From NCBI RefSeq assembly GCF_003589595.1, contig NW_020656077.1, positions 3,444,782 to 3,508,781 on the forward strand: a stretch of 64,000 nt of DNA, written 5' to 3'. The notes under the pieces are model-generated. The model did no database searches. It worked only from the letters and a program-made list of their open reading frames with translations, and was not told the origin of the DNA. The position numbers and the translations under genes were made by a program. Positions 1 through 12,154 of the stretch are shown here, one piece after another (the first letter of the stretch is position 1; each line of letters begins with the position of its first letter). The stretch is from Hyposmocoma kahamanoa. Taxonomy: Eukaryota > Arthropoda > Insecta > Lepidoptera > Cosmopterigidae.

Positions 1-81
1 GTCATAGAAAAAAAACTATATATGTATGTATGTAAACATATTTGTGCACAATTTAATTTTGCAAACGTATAAAAGCTTAAC

Positions 82-125
82 TAGGAGGAGGAGGCCTCTG
101 TCAGCAGTGGACGCCTAGTGGATAT
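82..125 (+). repeat. RTE-type LINE 3' end scrap
   Basis: A short stretch reading GAGGAGGCCTCTGTCAGCAG and then TGGACGCCTA resembles the conserved 3' end of RTE-clade elements. The better copies at 56.5-59.4 kb and 21.4 kb in this window carry the same 'cagcagtgga/cggcagtggga' phrase. Only the tail is present, with no coding sequence. Confidence 0.45.
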
Positions 126-199
126 GCTTATTTATGTTTACAAAGTAATACAGTGTGTGCCTAATATCGTACATGTGCGCCGATCGTAAAATCGGCGGC

Positions 200-525
200 G
201 AAGATTAATTATTTTGCGACCAGCGGCTGCGGCGACTAATGATTTGTCTATCAGCGGCGGCGACGTTTATTGATTTTTCGACTAAAGCCGGTGGCGGTGT
301 CTAATCATTTTTGAAACTAGCGCGGCGGCGGCGTACAATGATTTTTGACCAACGGTGGTTGCGTCTAATTGTTTTTCGACAAGCGTCGGCGCCGTCTAAT
401 GATTTTTCGACCAGTAGCGGCGGCAACTAATGATTTTTCAAACCAACGCGGTAGCGTTTAATGATTTTTCGATCAGTGGCGCGGCGACTAATGATTTTAC
501 GACTGGCAGCAGCGACTTGATCATA
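200..525. repeat. GC/AT-alternating minisatellite, about 31-bp unit
   Basis: About nine to ten imperfect tandem units, each made of an AT-rich half (taatgatttttcga) followed by a GC-rich half (ccagcggcggcgac). Unit length varies from roughly 29 to 36 bp, and divergence between units is high in the GC half. The array is not a reading frame: stops occur in all frames. It contrasts strongly with the AT-rich flanks. Confidence 0.8.
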
Positions 526-2614
526 GTACGTACAGCGGAGCATGCATAATTTTTAAATGTTGAAAAAAACAGGAAAACGTTGTTTAAATACCTACTCTCT
601 ACCTCCATTGAAATACATATTGCCGAACCTAGATTAAACGCGAATATCCAAGCAATTGCTGATTGGTGACAAAACACGGCTTAGTGCATAATTCCGCCAA
701 GAGCGTTTCCGCAAATGTGTGCGTCAAGTGATAGGGTTACCCAACACTTCCTTGAACTATTATTTATTTTCTGGTCTAACGAGCAAAGTGACTTTGTAAG
801 AGCAACTTGGTACTTGGTGCAACGGGCTGGTATCCGCAACTCGGCGACAAAGCGCCTATTTTGTTTTTTTGTAAGAGCAAACGCATGTATTGTATAGGTA
901 AATAATATGATCATAAGGTATACTAGTTATTTTATGTACTAATACTAAAAATAACCGTAATTTACACCAGTTAAGTTAAATAAAGTGAAATAAGTAACAA
1001 AAGACTTAACATAATAATAATTGAATAACCATAGTGTTATTCACGTATAAGTTATATAAGTCTAATTTAGCTATAAATTATCTACAATAAAATATTTTCT
1101 TTCAAATGTCTTATCTTTGAATAATCGGTTAAGAAATGGCATTACACTGACAATTGGACATCTAATAAAAATTTCTTTTAATGAAAGAAACTCTCTTCAT
1201 CCCATTTATATAGATGAATAAACAGTAAAGTATGTTTGTAATTTTGTAATACATAAACCAAAAATACAAAACGGCGAATGGCTCGCTGACAGTCTTGGTG
1301 CCGTTCCGTCAATGTGACAGTCAATATGAGGGGCGCGGTGTAGTACCGTAAAGCTAGGGCGGGGGGCGGAGTTTCACCTTTCTCGTTACTTCTTTATGCT
1401 CTAGCACAAGCGTTAAATTATTAGTAATAATGGCTATGGTACTATTACTTTTGTATTTTATTTAATGTTTAAATGTAAATTAATAGTCAGGGTTTTAGGT
1501 ACCATTGCTAAAATCAACTTAAATACATAATGTTTGTAAATTTTATAATAAAAATATACATTTTATGTGCACGGAAATATGGCATTGAAATATTGTAAAT
1601 AAATAACAAAGAAACTAATTGTACTTCATTAAAATTAAACAATTTTCGCCACGCTGACTTTTCGCCGAGGCTGAGGAGCGGGAAAATGTCGGCGACAGAG
1701 ACGCATTTTTTCTGGTTGAATTATTAAACTATTGTGACCCATTGTTTCAAGAGACCTAGATACAGGGGCACCTTGGTTTAGGCTTTTGACTCTCACAATT
1801 TTGATTATGAACTCTTTAGTTCTTGTGAGAGAAATAAATAAACTTTATTGTAATTTACCCATTTATTATATTTATGCGGTAGGTTATATTAGGCTTGTGT
1901 AGTCGCCAGTATCACGGCAATAAAATAGATTACTCAGAAGAAAAGGTAAACAAGAGGAAAGGAAAGGGAATTAAAAGGGCTGGAACAAAAATAAACAATA
2001 TGAAAATAGTTACAGCAGTATAAAGCGCACTCTTACTACGCATTAACAAACAGTCCAGACACTTACCCCAAAAGGGTCTTTATACATACAAGTTTTAAAA
2101 CAGTTAGTTAGGTTGAGTTTACGTGATGGATCCATAAGCACATCCTCACTCTTCAAGAATTTGTTGACAGTGGGGAGACGGAAAGAAGAAAAGTGAGCAT
2201 GACGAGGCAAAAGAATGATTCAAAATTTGGAAAATAAATGGTCAGGAACTAGAGAAAAGGGCGATAAAAAGGTAGGATGACGATGCGACCTTTTTCACCA
2301 CTCTCAGGCTCTCCCTCCACCATCTGCCACGGCAAAGAGGGGAACGTGCTGTTGCGCATTATCCGATCCCTTTAATTTCGAGTGTCCGGGCAGGCCACCG
2401 ACCTTGGATTTTCCCAGGAAAAAAAAGCTGTACCTATGCCGTATGTACACATATCAGTACAGAGTGATACTATATGTGTAGGTACATATATTGACTATGA
2501 CCTCGTCACGTCTAGACTTGGCAGATGAAGATCAATGATTTCGGTATGACGCCACTGATGACTCTGTTGAGTCTAGGCGTTGATTGTATACTTACAAATT
2601 TCCAATGTACTTAC
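526..2614. other. No gene recognised
   Basis: AT-rich sequence with only short uninformative reading frames. The part around 1950-2420 resembles the stretch at 16000-16330 (shared phrases near 'tttacgtgat' and 'cctctc/cctcac'), so it is probably an old dispersed repeat. I looked here on the minus strand for the third exon of the guanine deaminase twin (LTNGTTTACYFG-like) and did not find it. Confidence 0.5.
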
Positions 2615-5600
2615 CACCATTTTAGCGTAAGTGCTGCTGGTATAAAACGGATACTCATATTGCCTTTTTGGGCGGTATGTTTTTACCTTCTTGTTTTGGT
2701 ATGAAGGAGGTTTAGGGTACTGTGAGCCGTGTGGGTGGCAGTCGACAAAGCCTGGCATCAGGAATTGATGATCCAGTAATTCTATTCTCCGAATGCCAGC
2801 AATAACGCTCTGTTCTTTTAACATTGTACAATCTGATTCTCCTTTATGCGTGATCTATAATTACAAAATTATATTTTATTTAAATGATACTACTATATTA
2901 GATAGGTACATTACGGACACAAGCTCAGAAAGTTTAGCGAAAACAGAATCGAATATTCAAGTTTCAAATTTCCTCCCAAATTTTTTTACGAGCTAACACT
3001 GTCTCATTGAAAAATGGTCTGCGTCGGGAATATTTTCACTAAGTTTTCACGCGATGAGTTTCGATGATTTCATCGGACGAATCGCTTAAAGGTGCCTACA
3101 AATTCGCTCGACATCGTCGATCGTTAATGTCAATCGACAATGTGTTTACAGATTTGCTCGACATTATCAATCGTTAATGTCGATTGGGTACCTACAGATT
3201 TGCTCGATACTGTCGATCGATATGATGTGTTTTGAGAAAGAAATTTTGCCGCATGTTTATTTGTATTTACAAGTCAATATTGAGCAAATCTGTAAGCCCC
3301 TCAAAAGACGACGTTTATGGATAGCATCCGAGTACCGTTGGTATAATGAATTTAATTTACCAATTCCATTTTACCAACATGATTTTGATCGCAAGCTTTT
3401 TCACTTTGAGAGGGTATGTAGTGTCAATTCCCTTACGAGATCAAAGTAGCTTTAATGCCGAATGGTGTACTACCAGATGTGCCAGAAGTGTTTTCTGTTG
3501 TAAGTAATAAGCGACCGAACACGGGGCTCCGGGAGCTACTGCTTCACCATATGAAAACGAGCCCGCGCACACGGCACTCAAAATCTTCCTGGACAGTATA
3601 TCTGTTAACATTTTGGGTGACCTTACACCCCTGATTTGGCACCGTGTGACTTTTATGTGTACATCGTGTAATTTCTATATCCTAAAATAAAAAATCAACT
3701 CAAAGGCATGAAGTTCTCATCGCAAGAAAGATGCACTAGAAGCGTTCGAAGAGGCCGTAAAAAAGTGTCCGAGGCGGTAAGAAAAAGTGTTGGCGAAAAT
3801 TAGTTATGACGATGAATAAAACTGCTGGAGTGTTCTTTAAAAGATTTAATAAAAAAGTTATACCCATAAAACATTTTTAGTATCGCAAAAGTTTCTGAGT
3901 GTCCCACACGTATTGGTAATGATAAATTAACAAAAAACAATAATAACACTCTCTCTCAAATCTTTGGAAGCTCTCAGGTCCATTATATAGTTTGATAGTC
4001 CAACTGAAGTGTTTATTATTTCATGTTCCATTATAAATAGTTGCGTTATTGAAAGTAGGTACATAATGAATTAAATTTTGCAATATTGTATTTGAGTTGA
4101 ATGAGCACACAAAGCTGTCTAATGTGTTGTATTTTTTTTTACAAAACAAATAACACAAAACTCTTGCATGAACCAACCTTAACAATTTAAACAACAAACA
4201 CTTATAAATATATCTGCCTAAAACTACGAAAAGAAAAATTCCCCAAGGTTTAGCTGTATGGTTTTAAGCCTTTAACTTTTCCTTAACGGAAATATGTTTA
4301 CAATCTATTATAATTTCACATATTCTCCAACTGCCCTACGCTCAAAGCATAGAAGCCAAAAAAAAAACAGGAGTACAAGTAAAAAAATGCCACTTAATAA
4401 TTTTATCGATATCATTATTGACAACTTTCACAGCACATATATATGGTCCCATGGGGATTCCTTTAATTCTCTGTGTCTCATAAGGGGTTATCATATTACA
4501 ACACGGTTTTTTAATTATGAACTAAAATATGAATCGCAAGAAGGTCCATGATTAAGCGAAGAATAATTGTTATATTAACGACCTTTTAGATCGATAATTC
4601 AATATTCGCAAAACGTTCGTATGGCTCGAAATATTTTCTATCCAATCGACAAATTGAATCAATGTGATCGTCGTGAAAACAATATGCTAAAATAGAAAAC
4701 TAGCAATGAATACAAAAAACATACTTATACATGTAGTGTAAATTCCATCCTTGACTACCGACTGGATGGAACAGTTTTATTTACAAGCGCATGGCGACTT
4801 ATTTCGTGGAGCACTTGACGCGGTGAATTCGATAGTGATAATTTTTATTGTATGGTGGTATATTACCTGCCTCATTGGCCGACCGGTTATAATGCCGGTC
4901 TGCCACGCAGAAGTCCCAGATTCGATTCCCGGGCCGGGAGAAATATTTGTACGGCCTATATTTATTTCCCTCGTGAGTTTGGGTGTAATTTGTGGTTCTC
5001 TATGTGTGTGTCTATGGTACCCGCGACACAGGGTCTCGCTAGTGCGGGGACTATGTTGTGTGTGCGTTGTTAAAAAAAAATTTTTCTTGACAGAGGAGGC
5101 AGCTTATCGATGGCAACTTCCGTGTTGTATGCTTTAGGGGCCCAAGTAATTTGTCTCGCTATATGGCATTGCCCTTCCCCCGTTCATCCCTAAACCCACA
5201 AATTTTAAATCAACTCTACATTATGTCAATTTCCCGTTTATCATTGTTCGTTGTCATTATATAACTAGCATATCAACATCAACAAAATAGTATACTACAT
5301 AAGTTCCTTTCAAAAGAACTCAAGTAAGTGAACGTTCAAAATCTAATACGAAACCTTGTACTTTCTCACATAGTAGGTGCGGTTAACCCACTATACTCGT
5401 TTAAAGGGTTTCAAGCATTCGGGCCCCTCTCATCGCACTACCACCTCTACTATCTTTCGTAAGACTTTACTCACGCCATCTAGCGAATGATGCAAAAATT
5501 GACAAGACGGTAGATGTTAAATGAGTACTTTCTGAAAAAAATCTTTTTTTAAAGTTTGCGGTTAGCGTTTCAGCCACTTACAAAGTCTTGGACTTCGTTG

Positions 5601-8600
5601 CGGTTACACACGGTGGCTTTTGCTGCACGTCTATAGCAATTCAGTCGCTAATCGTCTACCTTTAGGCTGCAAACTGGACGACAGTGACAGGCGGCGCAGC
5701 GGCGCGGCGGCAGCGACTAGATAAAAATGCCTAGGTTCGCGCTATTTTCGACGACACCAGCGCGGATAGAAAGGGTTAGAAAGACCTGGTGGTCTATGGA
5801 ACAGCAAATATAATATCTCCCTAATATTTAAATATATTTTGTTATTTTACGTATCTCAAGGTCAGGTATAATTATTCTGCTGGAGATATTCGTTCATAAT
5901 TGAAGTCGGATTCTAATTCTGGCTTGATATTTTCAAGACTTTTGTTAAACGTCGTCAGAGTTCTCGCGTAATTATGAAACTTATCCAAATTTTGTCTTTG
6001 ATCGTTGTAATTTCGGTCAAACTCTCCTTTTTGTTTACTTTATTTGTAGTACGAGTTATGTCTTCTTTTGCCCTTAATAACTCTTATTTAATAAAAGAAC
6101 TATAAAAAAGATCATGTCGTAGTATCAACATCGCGCACACATTCTTGTCACGTTACTTCACCTCAGCAAAACGAGCAATCGAATCGCGCTGGATGGTGTC
6201 GAGAACAAGGCAGTTTCACGCGCCGCGCGCCGCCACTCGCTGGTCGCTGTCGTCCAGTTGCAGTCTTACTTATACACACGCGCGATTTAAACAGCGATAA
6301 CAAACGATGCAAGTTTTTAATAATTCAACATAAGCAACTGCATCGATGCAATTGCGCGCTTGCATCGATGCAGTTGCACGTGCAACCGCTTCCAAATCGT
6401 AAGTTTGTTCACAAACGCGCGTTTGTGAACACACTTGCGATGAGAAAAGTTTTGCGACACTAAAAATGTTTTATGGGTATAGAATAGAACGTTGCTAGTG
6501 CACCTTTTTTGCGATGAGAACTTTAACCTTTTGAGTTGATTTTTTATTTTAGGACATACACTATAGGAAGTTACACCGTGCCAAATCAAGGCTGTAAGGA
6601 GGGTCACTCAAAGTTTGAACAGGTGTAACTCGTTATCATATGGTGAAGCAGTAGCCCCCGGAGCCCCGTGTTCGGTCGGTTGTTACTCACAGCAGTGAAT
6701 ACTTCTGGCACATCTGGTAGTACACCATTCGGCATTAATGCTACTTTGATCTCGTAAAGGAATTGACACCAAATACCCACTCAAAGTGAAAAAGCTAGCG
6801 ATCCAAATCTTTATATTGTCATTTTGGTAAAACGGTAATGGTAAATTAAATTCATTATACAAATGGTACACGGATGCTATCCATAAACGTCTACTGAAGT
6901 CTTTTAATGTGCCTACAGATTTGCTCGAGATTGTCGATCGAAAATGTCGATGAGGTGCCATTGATTTACTCGATACTGTCGATCGATATGGTGTGTCTTG
7001 GGACAGAAATTTTCACGCATGTTTACTTGTAAAGATGCAAGTACATACATATATATGTATGTATAGTGTTTACAAGTAAAGATGCGGCAAACTTTCTGTC
7101 TCAAAACATCATATCGAACGACAAAATCGAGCTAATCTGAATGCACCCTATAGACGTTATCGATCGATATAATATTTTGAGACAGTAATATTGCCGCATC
7201 TTTACTTGCAAAGCTGCAATTACATGCACTGCACTGTACTGTACACAATATAATATCTGCATGTACTTCCAGCTTTACAAGAAACATGTGGCAAAATTTC
7301 TGTCTCAAAACACATCATATCGATCGACAGTATCGAGCAAATCTGTAGGCATCCAATCGACAATGTCGAGCAAATCTGTAGAAACCCGATCGACGATGTC
7401 GAGCAAATTTGTAGGCACCTTTAAGTGATTCGTCCGGTTTTAGGCGCCGGTCACTGTCGTCCAGTTTGCAGCCTTACTTAAACACACGCGCGATTTAAAC
7501 AGCGATACCAACGCGATGCAAGTTTTTAATAATTCAACATAACCGACTGCATCGATACAATTGCGCGCTTGCATCGATGCTGTTGCGCGTTTCCTTCAAT
7601 GTAGTTGCGCGTTTACATCGAAGCAGTTGCATGTGCAACCGCTTCTAAATCGCAAGTGTGTTCACAGACGCGCGTTTGTGCCGCTGCCAAAAGTCGCAGT
7701 GAGCAATCGCTTTAAATCGGAGTAATTTACACCGTTCGAAGTGCGTCGATATATGATGAAGTTGTGATTCATTATACATAGACTATGTATTTGGCAGGTT
7801 AACAGGAAAAAAATTTATCGCAAGTGCTAGTAGGTACCTATATTCCAAGATATTATGTAGTGTCTATAGCATAGAATCTATTTATCTTCTTTGAGATTAT
7901 AGTGGAGTCATGCAATAAAAACTAGTAAATAGTACCGTAATATATTTACCACTGACTACTTTTCTAAACTGTTATTATTTGTATTAGCTAAAGTTACCGC
8001 GAAGGAACACTTCGCATCACTCATGGAAGAATGGCATAAGTAAAGTTACGTCAAAGATGTTCATTGCTCCAATAAATACAAAAAATATAACCGACATCCT
8101 CTCCAACTCTTGTAACTCTTATCTACAATATTAGTTGCTAGAGTTACAAGAATTGGAGAGGATGTGAGTTATACTTTTCTGTATCTAATGGAGCAATAAA
8201 CGTTTTTGACGTAACTCCACTTACGCCCTCGGTGAGGGCACAGACACCTGTAGTGAGGAGTGAGAATTTAATAGATTTGACACCCCTGCATACTAAAAAG
8301 ATATATACGTGTAGCTCAAGACTACCCAATATTACGAGCAATATACTCGTACACATCAGCGTAAAAAGAAATTAAAATCTTCTAAAGTAATAAAAATCAT
8401 ATTATATTTCTTTATTTACAGTCACGAAAAACAAAGAACAATAGGTACACTACACCTATGTCTATAGTATAGCACAGCCTGGCCGGGCCGAGCTAGCCAG
8501 ACAGGTACTCTGTTGAGGTATATACATTTTGCTATAGATGTGTATGTATGCACATGCGCCGAATGCAGTCTAGAATATTGATTTTCCGCTGACCTATAGA

Positions 8601-8784
8601 TACCTAGGTACCCCTATTATATGAGCTAAATGGATTTGTAAAAAGATGCAAAAACACGAATACAATGTATAATAATGCTTCTTACCTGGCCTTTCTGCAC
8701 AATCACAAAACCACGAGTTATTTGAAATTTGTTTAAGTTGGTCGATGTTGCTAAAGCTCCGATAATTATGAATTTGCGATCCAT
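2615..8784 (-). CDS. Guanine deaminase-like paralogue, partial (exons 1-2), possibly decaying
   Basis: Exons complement(8686..8784, 2615..2854). Exon 1 encodes 33 residues starting MDRKFIIIGALATSTNL and ends at a GTAAG donor, exactly the length of exon 1 of the intact gene at 29 kb. Exon 2 follows a TATAG acceptor, encodes 80 residues and ends at the same codon position before GTAAGT as the intact gene. It keeps QFLMPGFVDC followed by HPHGSQ, so the HxH metal pair is present. However, the segment equivalent to DRPLLEWLEKYTFP is replaced by an unrelated basic stretch, with a net loss of 7 residues. Exons 3-8 are not in the window; they may lie beyond its left edge or be lost. Open frames and intact splice sites argue for recent or continuing function, while the altered active-site segment argues for decay or a new role. 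Confidence 0.6.
3095..3900 (+). repeat. Left arm of large inverted repeat: 48-bp satellite plus mariner-like fragment
   Basis: Starts with about four imperfect units built on 'acagatttgctcgacat' and 'gtcgatcg' (3095-3290), followed by unique-looking sequence and then the decayed 3' part of a mariner-type transposase (3490-3830, pieces resembling KINSKA / ALEAFEEAVKK with frameshifts and stops). The same blocks recur in reverse order and orientation at 6440-7430. It lies inside the intron of the guanine deaminase twin. Confidence 0.75.
3901..4839. other. Spacer, no gene recognised
   Basis: AT-rich intronic spacer between the two inverted arms. The open frame at 4294-4551 (plus strand) has low-complexity composition and no recognisable domain, so I do not call it a gene. 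Confidence 0.5.
4858..5083 (+). repeat. tRNA-derived SINE
   Basis: The head shows an internal Pol III B-box-like sequence GATTCGATTCCC (4919-4930) after a diverged A-box region. A body follows containing 'gggtgtaatttgtgg', 'gtgtgtctatgg' and 'tagtgcgggg', then a poly-A-like tail. The same body reappears at 38173-38260 beside the assembly gap, which supports a dispersed family. Confidence 0.7.
5084..6224. other. Repeat-rich spacer, no gene recognised
   Basis: Holds a GC-rich block near 5665-5760 (ggacgacagtgacaggcgg) whose reverse complement recurs at about 6225-6265. This suggests the outer ends of another foldback or MITE lying between the larger inverted arms. Confidence 0.4.
6225..6440 (+). 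repeat. Direct repeat unit, copy 1
   Basis: Contains 'cgctgtcgtccagttgcag', 'cacacgcgcgatttaaacag' and alternating GCATCGATGC / CAGTTGC phrases. A second copy occurs at 7437-7690 in the same orientation. The two copies bracket the right arm of the inverted repeat. Confidence 0.7.
6441..7436 (-). repeat. Right arm of large inverted repeat (satellite plus mariner-like fragment)
   Basis: Read on the minus strand it repeats the 3095-3900 arm in order: 'gctcgacat' satellite units (7430 to 6905), the middle block containing 'ttatggatagcatcc' (near 6880) and the mariner transposase 3' remnant (6720 to 6480, PKIKNQLK and KFSSQ recognisable). The copies differ by many substitutions and indels, so the inversion is not recent. 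Confidence 0.75.
7437..7690 (+). repeat. Direct repeat unit, copy 2
   Basis: Second copy of the 6225-6440 unit, with the same 'cacacgcgcgatttaaacag' core and alternating 'catcgatgc' / 'ttgcgcg' segment, slightly longer because of extra internal copies. Confidence 0.7.
8034..8226. repeat. Hairpin MITE-like inverted repeat
   Basis: Two arms of roughly 85 bp face each other around a short loop near 8125. The left arm carries 'agttacgtcaaa', 'attgctccaataaa', 'acatcctctccaa' and 'cttgtaactct'; the right arm carries their reverse complements in reverse order. No coding potential. Confidence 0.8.
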
Positions 8785-9949
8785 TTTTGTGGGCGTAATT
8801 TGTAAATGGCACTATTACTTCCCAATTGCTTTCCAATGAGCTAACTATATAATACTTTACGCATAAATCATTGACTCATACACTTTTTAATAATGAAACT
8901 GAAGATATAACAAAATTGAAAATAGTTGAAACAGGTAGTTCACCGCGCTCCGCTATTTTCAGACTGTTCCAGACTACCCTTCTTTTTTTTTCAGCCTTAG
9001 ACTCGGTGTTGCTAGATCCAATTAAAAAAAATATAAATGCCCTACTCTTAAATATGGCTGTTCGTTGTGGGTGTTTGTTATTATTTGGAGAAATAACAAA
9101 TTGTCGTAAGACAAACATGCAGATACTGACAAATATGGTCGCCTACACATGGAGTCAGATAACAATTTAAAATAATGAATAAATGACCTTAGGGTTTATT
9201 AGTGAATTTGCCTATTTAATCCCTTTGATGTGCGTCGGGAAACCAACAGGCGCGCTTTAATGCGTGTTTGGAGTTTGCTGCATAAAATATGTCGAATAGG
9301 CAAACAGGGCAAATACTTTGTCATACATACTATACTTACACATTCTGATTGTTTGCCAAATATACTAAACACAAATATAATAATGTGTGTGTGACAATTA
9401 CAGGGAACACAAAACCCCGCGCGCTTGTCGGTTTCTTAACATACAACAGATACCCAATAGCGAATACAAATGTCCATGTGAAGCAGTATTTGAGTCAGAA
9501 GTTACGTTTCGTTACCAGAAAAGTTACATAATTTCGTTTTTTTAACAAAACAGTCTAAGTATTAACGATATATTATATTTATACAAGTATCATTAAAAAG
9601 CCGGTGTTGCGCTTGGGAAACATTATGTTCTAAACAGGAATTACTTAATTTCATCTCGTTTGCGCCATTTCTCGTTTACTTTACTGTCTAATACTTCGTG
9701 CGTTCGTAAAGTATTTACAATAACAAATAGGATTGAATTAAAAAAATCAATGTCCTCGTAAGTTACGAAAAGTGCCACAAAAACAAAAGTTACTTAAATA
9801 TTACGCGACAAGATCAAAAGTTACTAAAAATGTTAGGATAGAAAATAAGTTCTTGTAGCGCGACTATAGCGCTCGCATCCTATTTAGACGCGACTGTATC
9901 TCTGAATTAGAGTTTACGGCGCTGTACTAGTCAATATTATAATATTGCT

Positions 9950-10135
9950 GATATTCTTTGGTTGCACCCCTTTTGCATATCCGAAATGTCTATCCTAAGG
10001 TTGCCTGGAAGAAATTGCTACATAGCAATAAGGCCGCCTGTTGCACATTGACTTACTACTACTATTATACTTAAGCTATTGTATTGTAATTTTATGTGCA
10101 ATAAAGAATATTTCATTCATTCATTCATTCAATAT
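9950..10135 (+). repeat. LINE 3' end with (TTCA)n tail
   Basis: The sequence 'ttgcctggaagaaattgct' followed by 'aataaggccgcctg', 'gtgcaataaagaata' and a TTCA microsatellite is the layout of a non-LTR element 3' untranslated region with its simple-sequence tail. I recognise the phrase as common in moth genomes. No reverse transcriptase is attached upstream. Confidence 0.6.
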
Positions 10136-10439
10136 CTGTTACAACAGCCTTCAGAGTTTACTAACACCGTTCTACCGATTTAGGCGCTAGTATTCGCCGT
10201 TGTAGACTTTTCGGTTTAACAATTGTGGTATTGACGCGCTATTGTAAGTTTTTAGAAGTAAAGTTGCTTTAGAATTCTCAAATATAACGGCCTAAGCGCT
10301 ACTTTAGAAATATATTTCTCTGCTGTAGATATAGCGTTCCAAAGGATGTCGTAAAATCTATTTAACAGTTCCAGGCGTTAGAAACATACTATATACAACC
10401 TAAAGCGTTTTAAAGGAAGCTAATAAATCCATTCAAACA

Positions 10440-11052
10440 CTTCTAATTTCAAAAGCCCGTTTCGGCAAAAGTTTTGGCTCATCTCGAAAGACCCATACGC
10501 TCGATTGCCGCTTTGTTTTGGGATCGTAACTATAAATCCATGTTTCGTCACCTGTTACTATGTGCCACACCAAATTTGACGCTTCTTCGTTGAATCTGGT
10601 AAGCATGGCATTGCACTAAGTAACGCGACCCGATTTTTGAGCCTCAGTCAAATTGTGTAGGAGCCACCGAGAGCACAGCTTTTTCACACCTAAGCGTTTG
10701 TGTACTATTGATTGTATTTGACTCATGATTATGCCTTAAGATGCCCGAATGTCATGGTATGTCACATGCCTGTCTTTTTTGATCATACGGTGCACATCAT
10801 CGATATTTTTGTTGTTCACAGCAGTGGACTATCACGTGGCGACTATCACAAAATTCGTCACTGAGATTCACACGACCGCGTTTGAATTCTGCAAACCAGC
10901 TATAAATAGTCATCTTGCATGGTGCTTCATCGCCAAAAGCAGTTTGAAGCCAAACGAAACTCCGCTGAGCTGTTAAATTACACTTAAAGTCGTAGAAAAT
11001 CATACTACGAAAATTTTCACGAGTTAAATCCTTGGCGATGTAGACAACCAAT
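10440..11052 (-). mobile_element. Decayed mariner-family transposase
   Basis: Minus-strand reading begins MVVYIAKDLTRENFRSMIFY and continues with FGDEAPCKMTIYSWFAEFKR and GRVNLSDEF, the helix-turn-helix region of mariner transposases. After degenerate sequence, frames at 10740-10440 give LCSRWLLHNLTEAQKSGR and then TGDETWIYSYDPKTKRQSS, the region of the first catalytic Asp. Stops and frame changes separate these blocks, and the segment with the second and third acidic residues is missing. The element is dead. It lies in the gene-poor stretch between the guanine deaminase twin and the intact gene. Confidence 0.85.
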
Positions 11053-11399
11053 TTCTAAAATGACGCCACAATGTAAAAACAAGTGACAGTCAGATGAAAC
11101 AAACTGTATTCTACAGCCAAAGAGTTCCATTTTCAAATGTTGTAATTACTTTTTAAGTATTGTTTATGTAAGTAGCCAGTTCCGGAAAATTATAGTGCGC
11201 CCTATGTAATTAGATATATTCACTACCTACGTAATATTTATCGGCAACACGAATAGAAAATTCGCGAAGTCATGACGTCTCATTATATTGATATAATAAC
11301 TGTATTTTTTATACATACATATATTACTCTGTAGTAAATAAATGAAGAAAACGATAATTGAATGAGTCTCAGACATACGTTTTTTTACTTACTTCGTTT

Positions 11400-12154
11400 C
11401 ATCATTACAGCCGTCATTTTGGAACCAATGGAATTCCCTCAGCTCTTCAGACACGTCTTCCATTAAATTAGGCAGATCAATTTGTAGGAACTCCAAATAA
11501 CTTTGGCCAGTAAGAGTCTCCGGTAGTTCAAATGGTCCTATTATTTTTCCATTTAATATTCCCGTCCAATAATTTATTTTAAATTAGTGCTGTGATCGGT
11601 CTTCCCGCATAAGATGGGGGTTTTGCAGTTGCCAGCTATGAAGGCTGTGTAAATTTAAGTAGCCATCTCTTTTAAGTGGTGATTCATCGCTCCATAGAAT
11701 TTTGTTAAAAAACTGGGGGTCTTCCTCTATCTTGGCCAGCATTTGTCGGCAAAAACGCAATCTTAAATTGTAATCTCTGGGTAGGAGTTTGCACGCGTGT
11801 GACATGGTATGGATAAAATTTATGTTTCTTTAAAATACCATGCACAGTCGATTTTTCAATTCCCGTGCGTCGTTCTATTGCTCTCGTCGACGTGGAAAGA
11901 TCTTGCCGAATTTCTTCAAGAACCATCTCTTCATATTCATCACGAGGTGCTCTTCCACCACCAACACCACTACCAGGCATTCTTCCTTCTGTGTAACATT
12001 GGTGGACTCTTATAAATACGGCATTAGATGGGTGACGTGCTTTAGGGTATCTTTCGCTGTAAAGAGCTTCAGCTGTTCTTGAGCTGGTACCGCATTCCCC
12101 ATAAATAATATGCATATTTGAATATTTTTGTGGCGTATACTGAGTACGTGGCAT
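11400..12154 (-). mobile_element. Decayed DUF4817-type (IS630/Tc1-mariner-like) transposase
   Basis: Starts at 12154 with MPRTQYTPQKYSNMHIIYGE. The N-terminal helix-turn-helix half is readable (RHPSNAVFIRVHQ, STSTRAIERRTGIEKSTVHG, FYPYHVTRVQ). A frameshift near 11800 moves the frame to LPRDYNLRLRFCRQMLAK and ILWSDESPLKRDG (a DE motif), and a stop at about 11585 precedes INYWTGILNGKIIGPFELPE and a degenerate FQNDGC, where intact relatives have QQDGAPAHY. Without the third acidic residue and with a broken frame, it cannot encode an active enzyme. Confidence 0.8.

Noticed and set aside
200..525. CRISPR-like array
   Set aside because: Units are directly adjacent, vary along their whole length and have no spacer/repeat distinction; the genome is eukaryotic.
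10440..12154. Active transposase genes
   Set aside because: Both the mariner and the DUF4817-type copies have stops, frameshifts and missing catalytic acidic residues.
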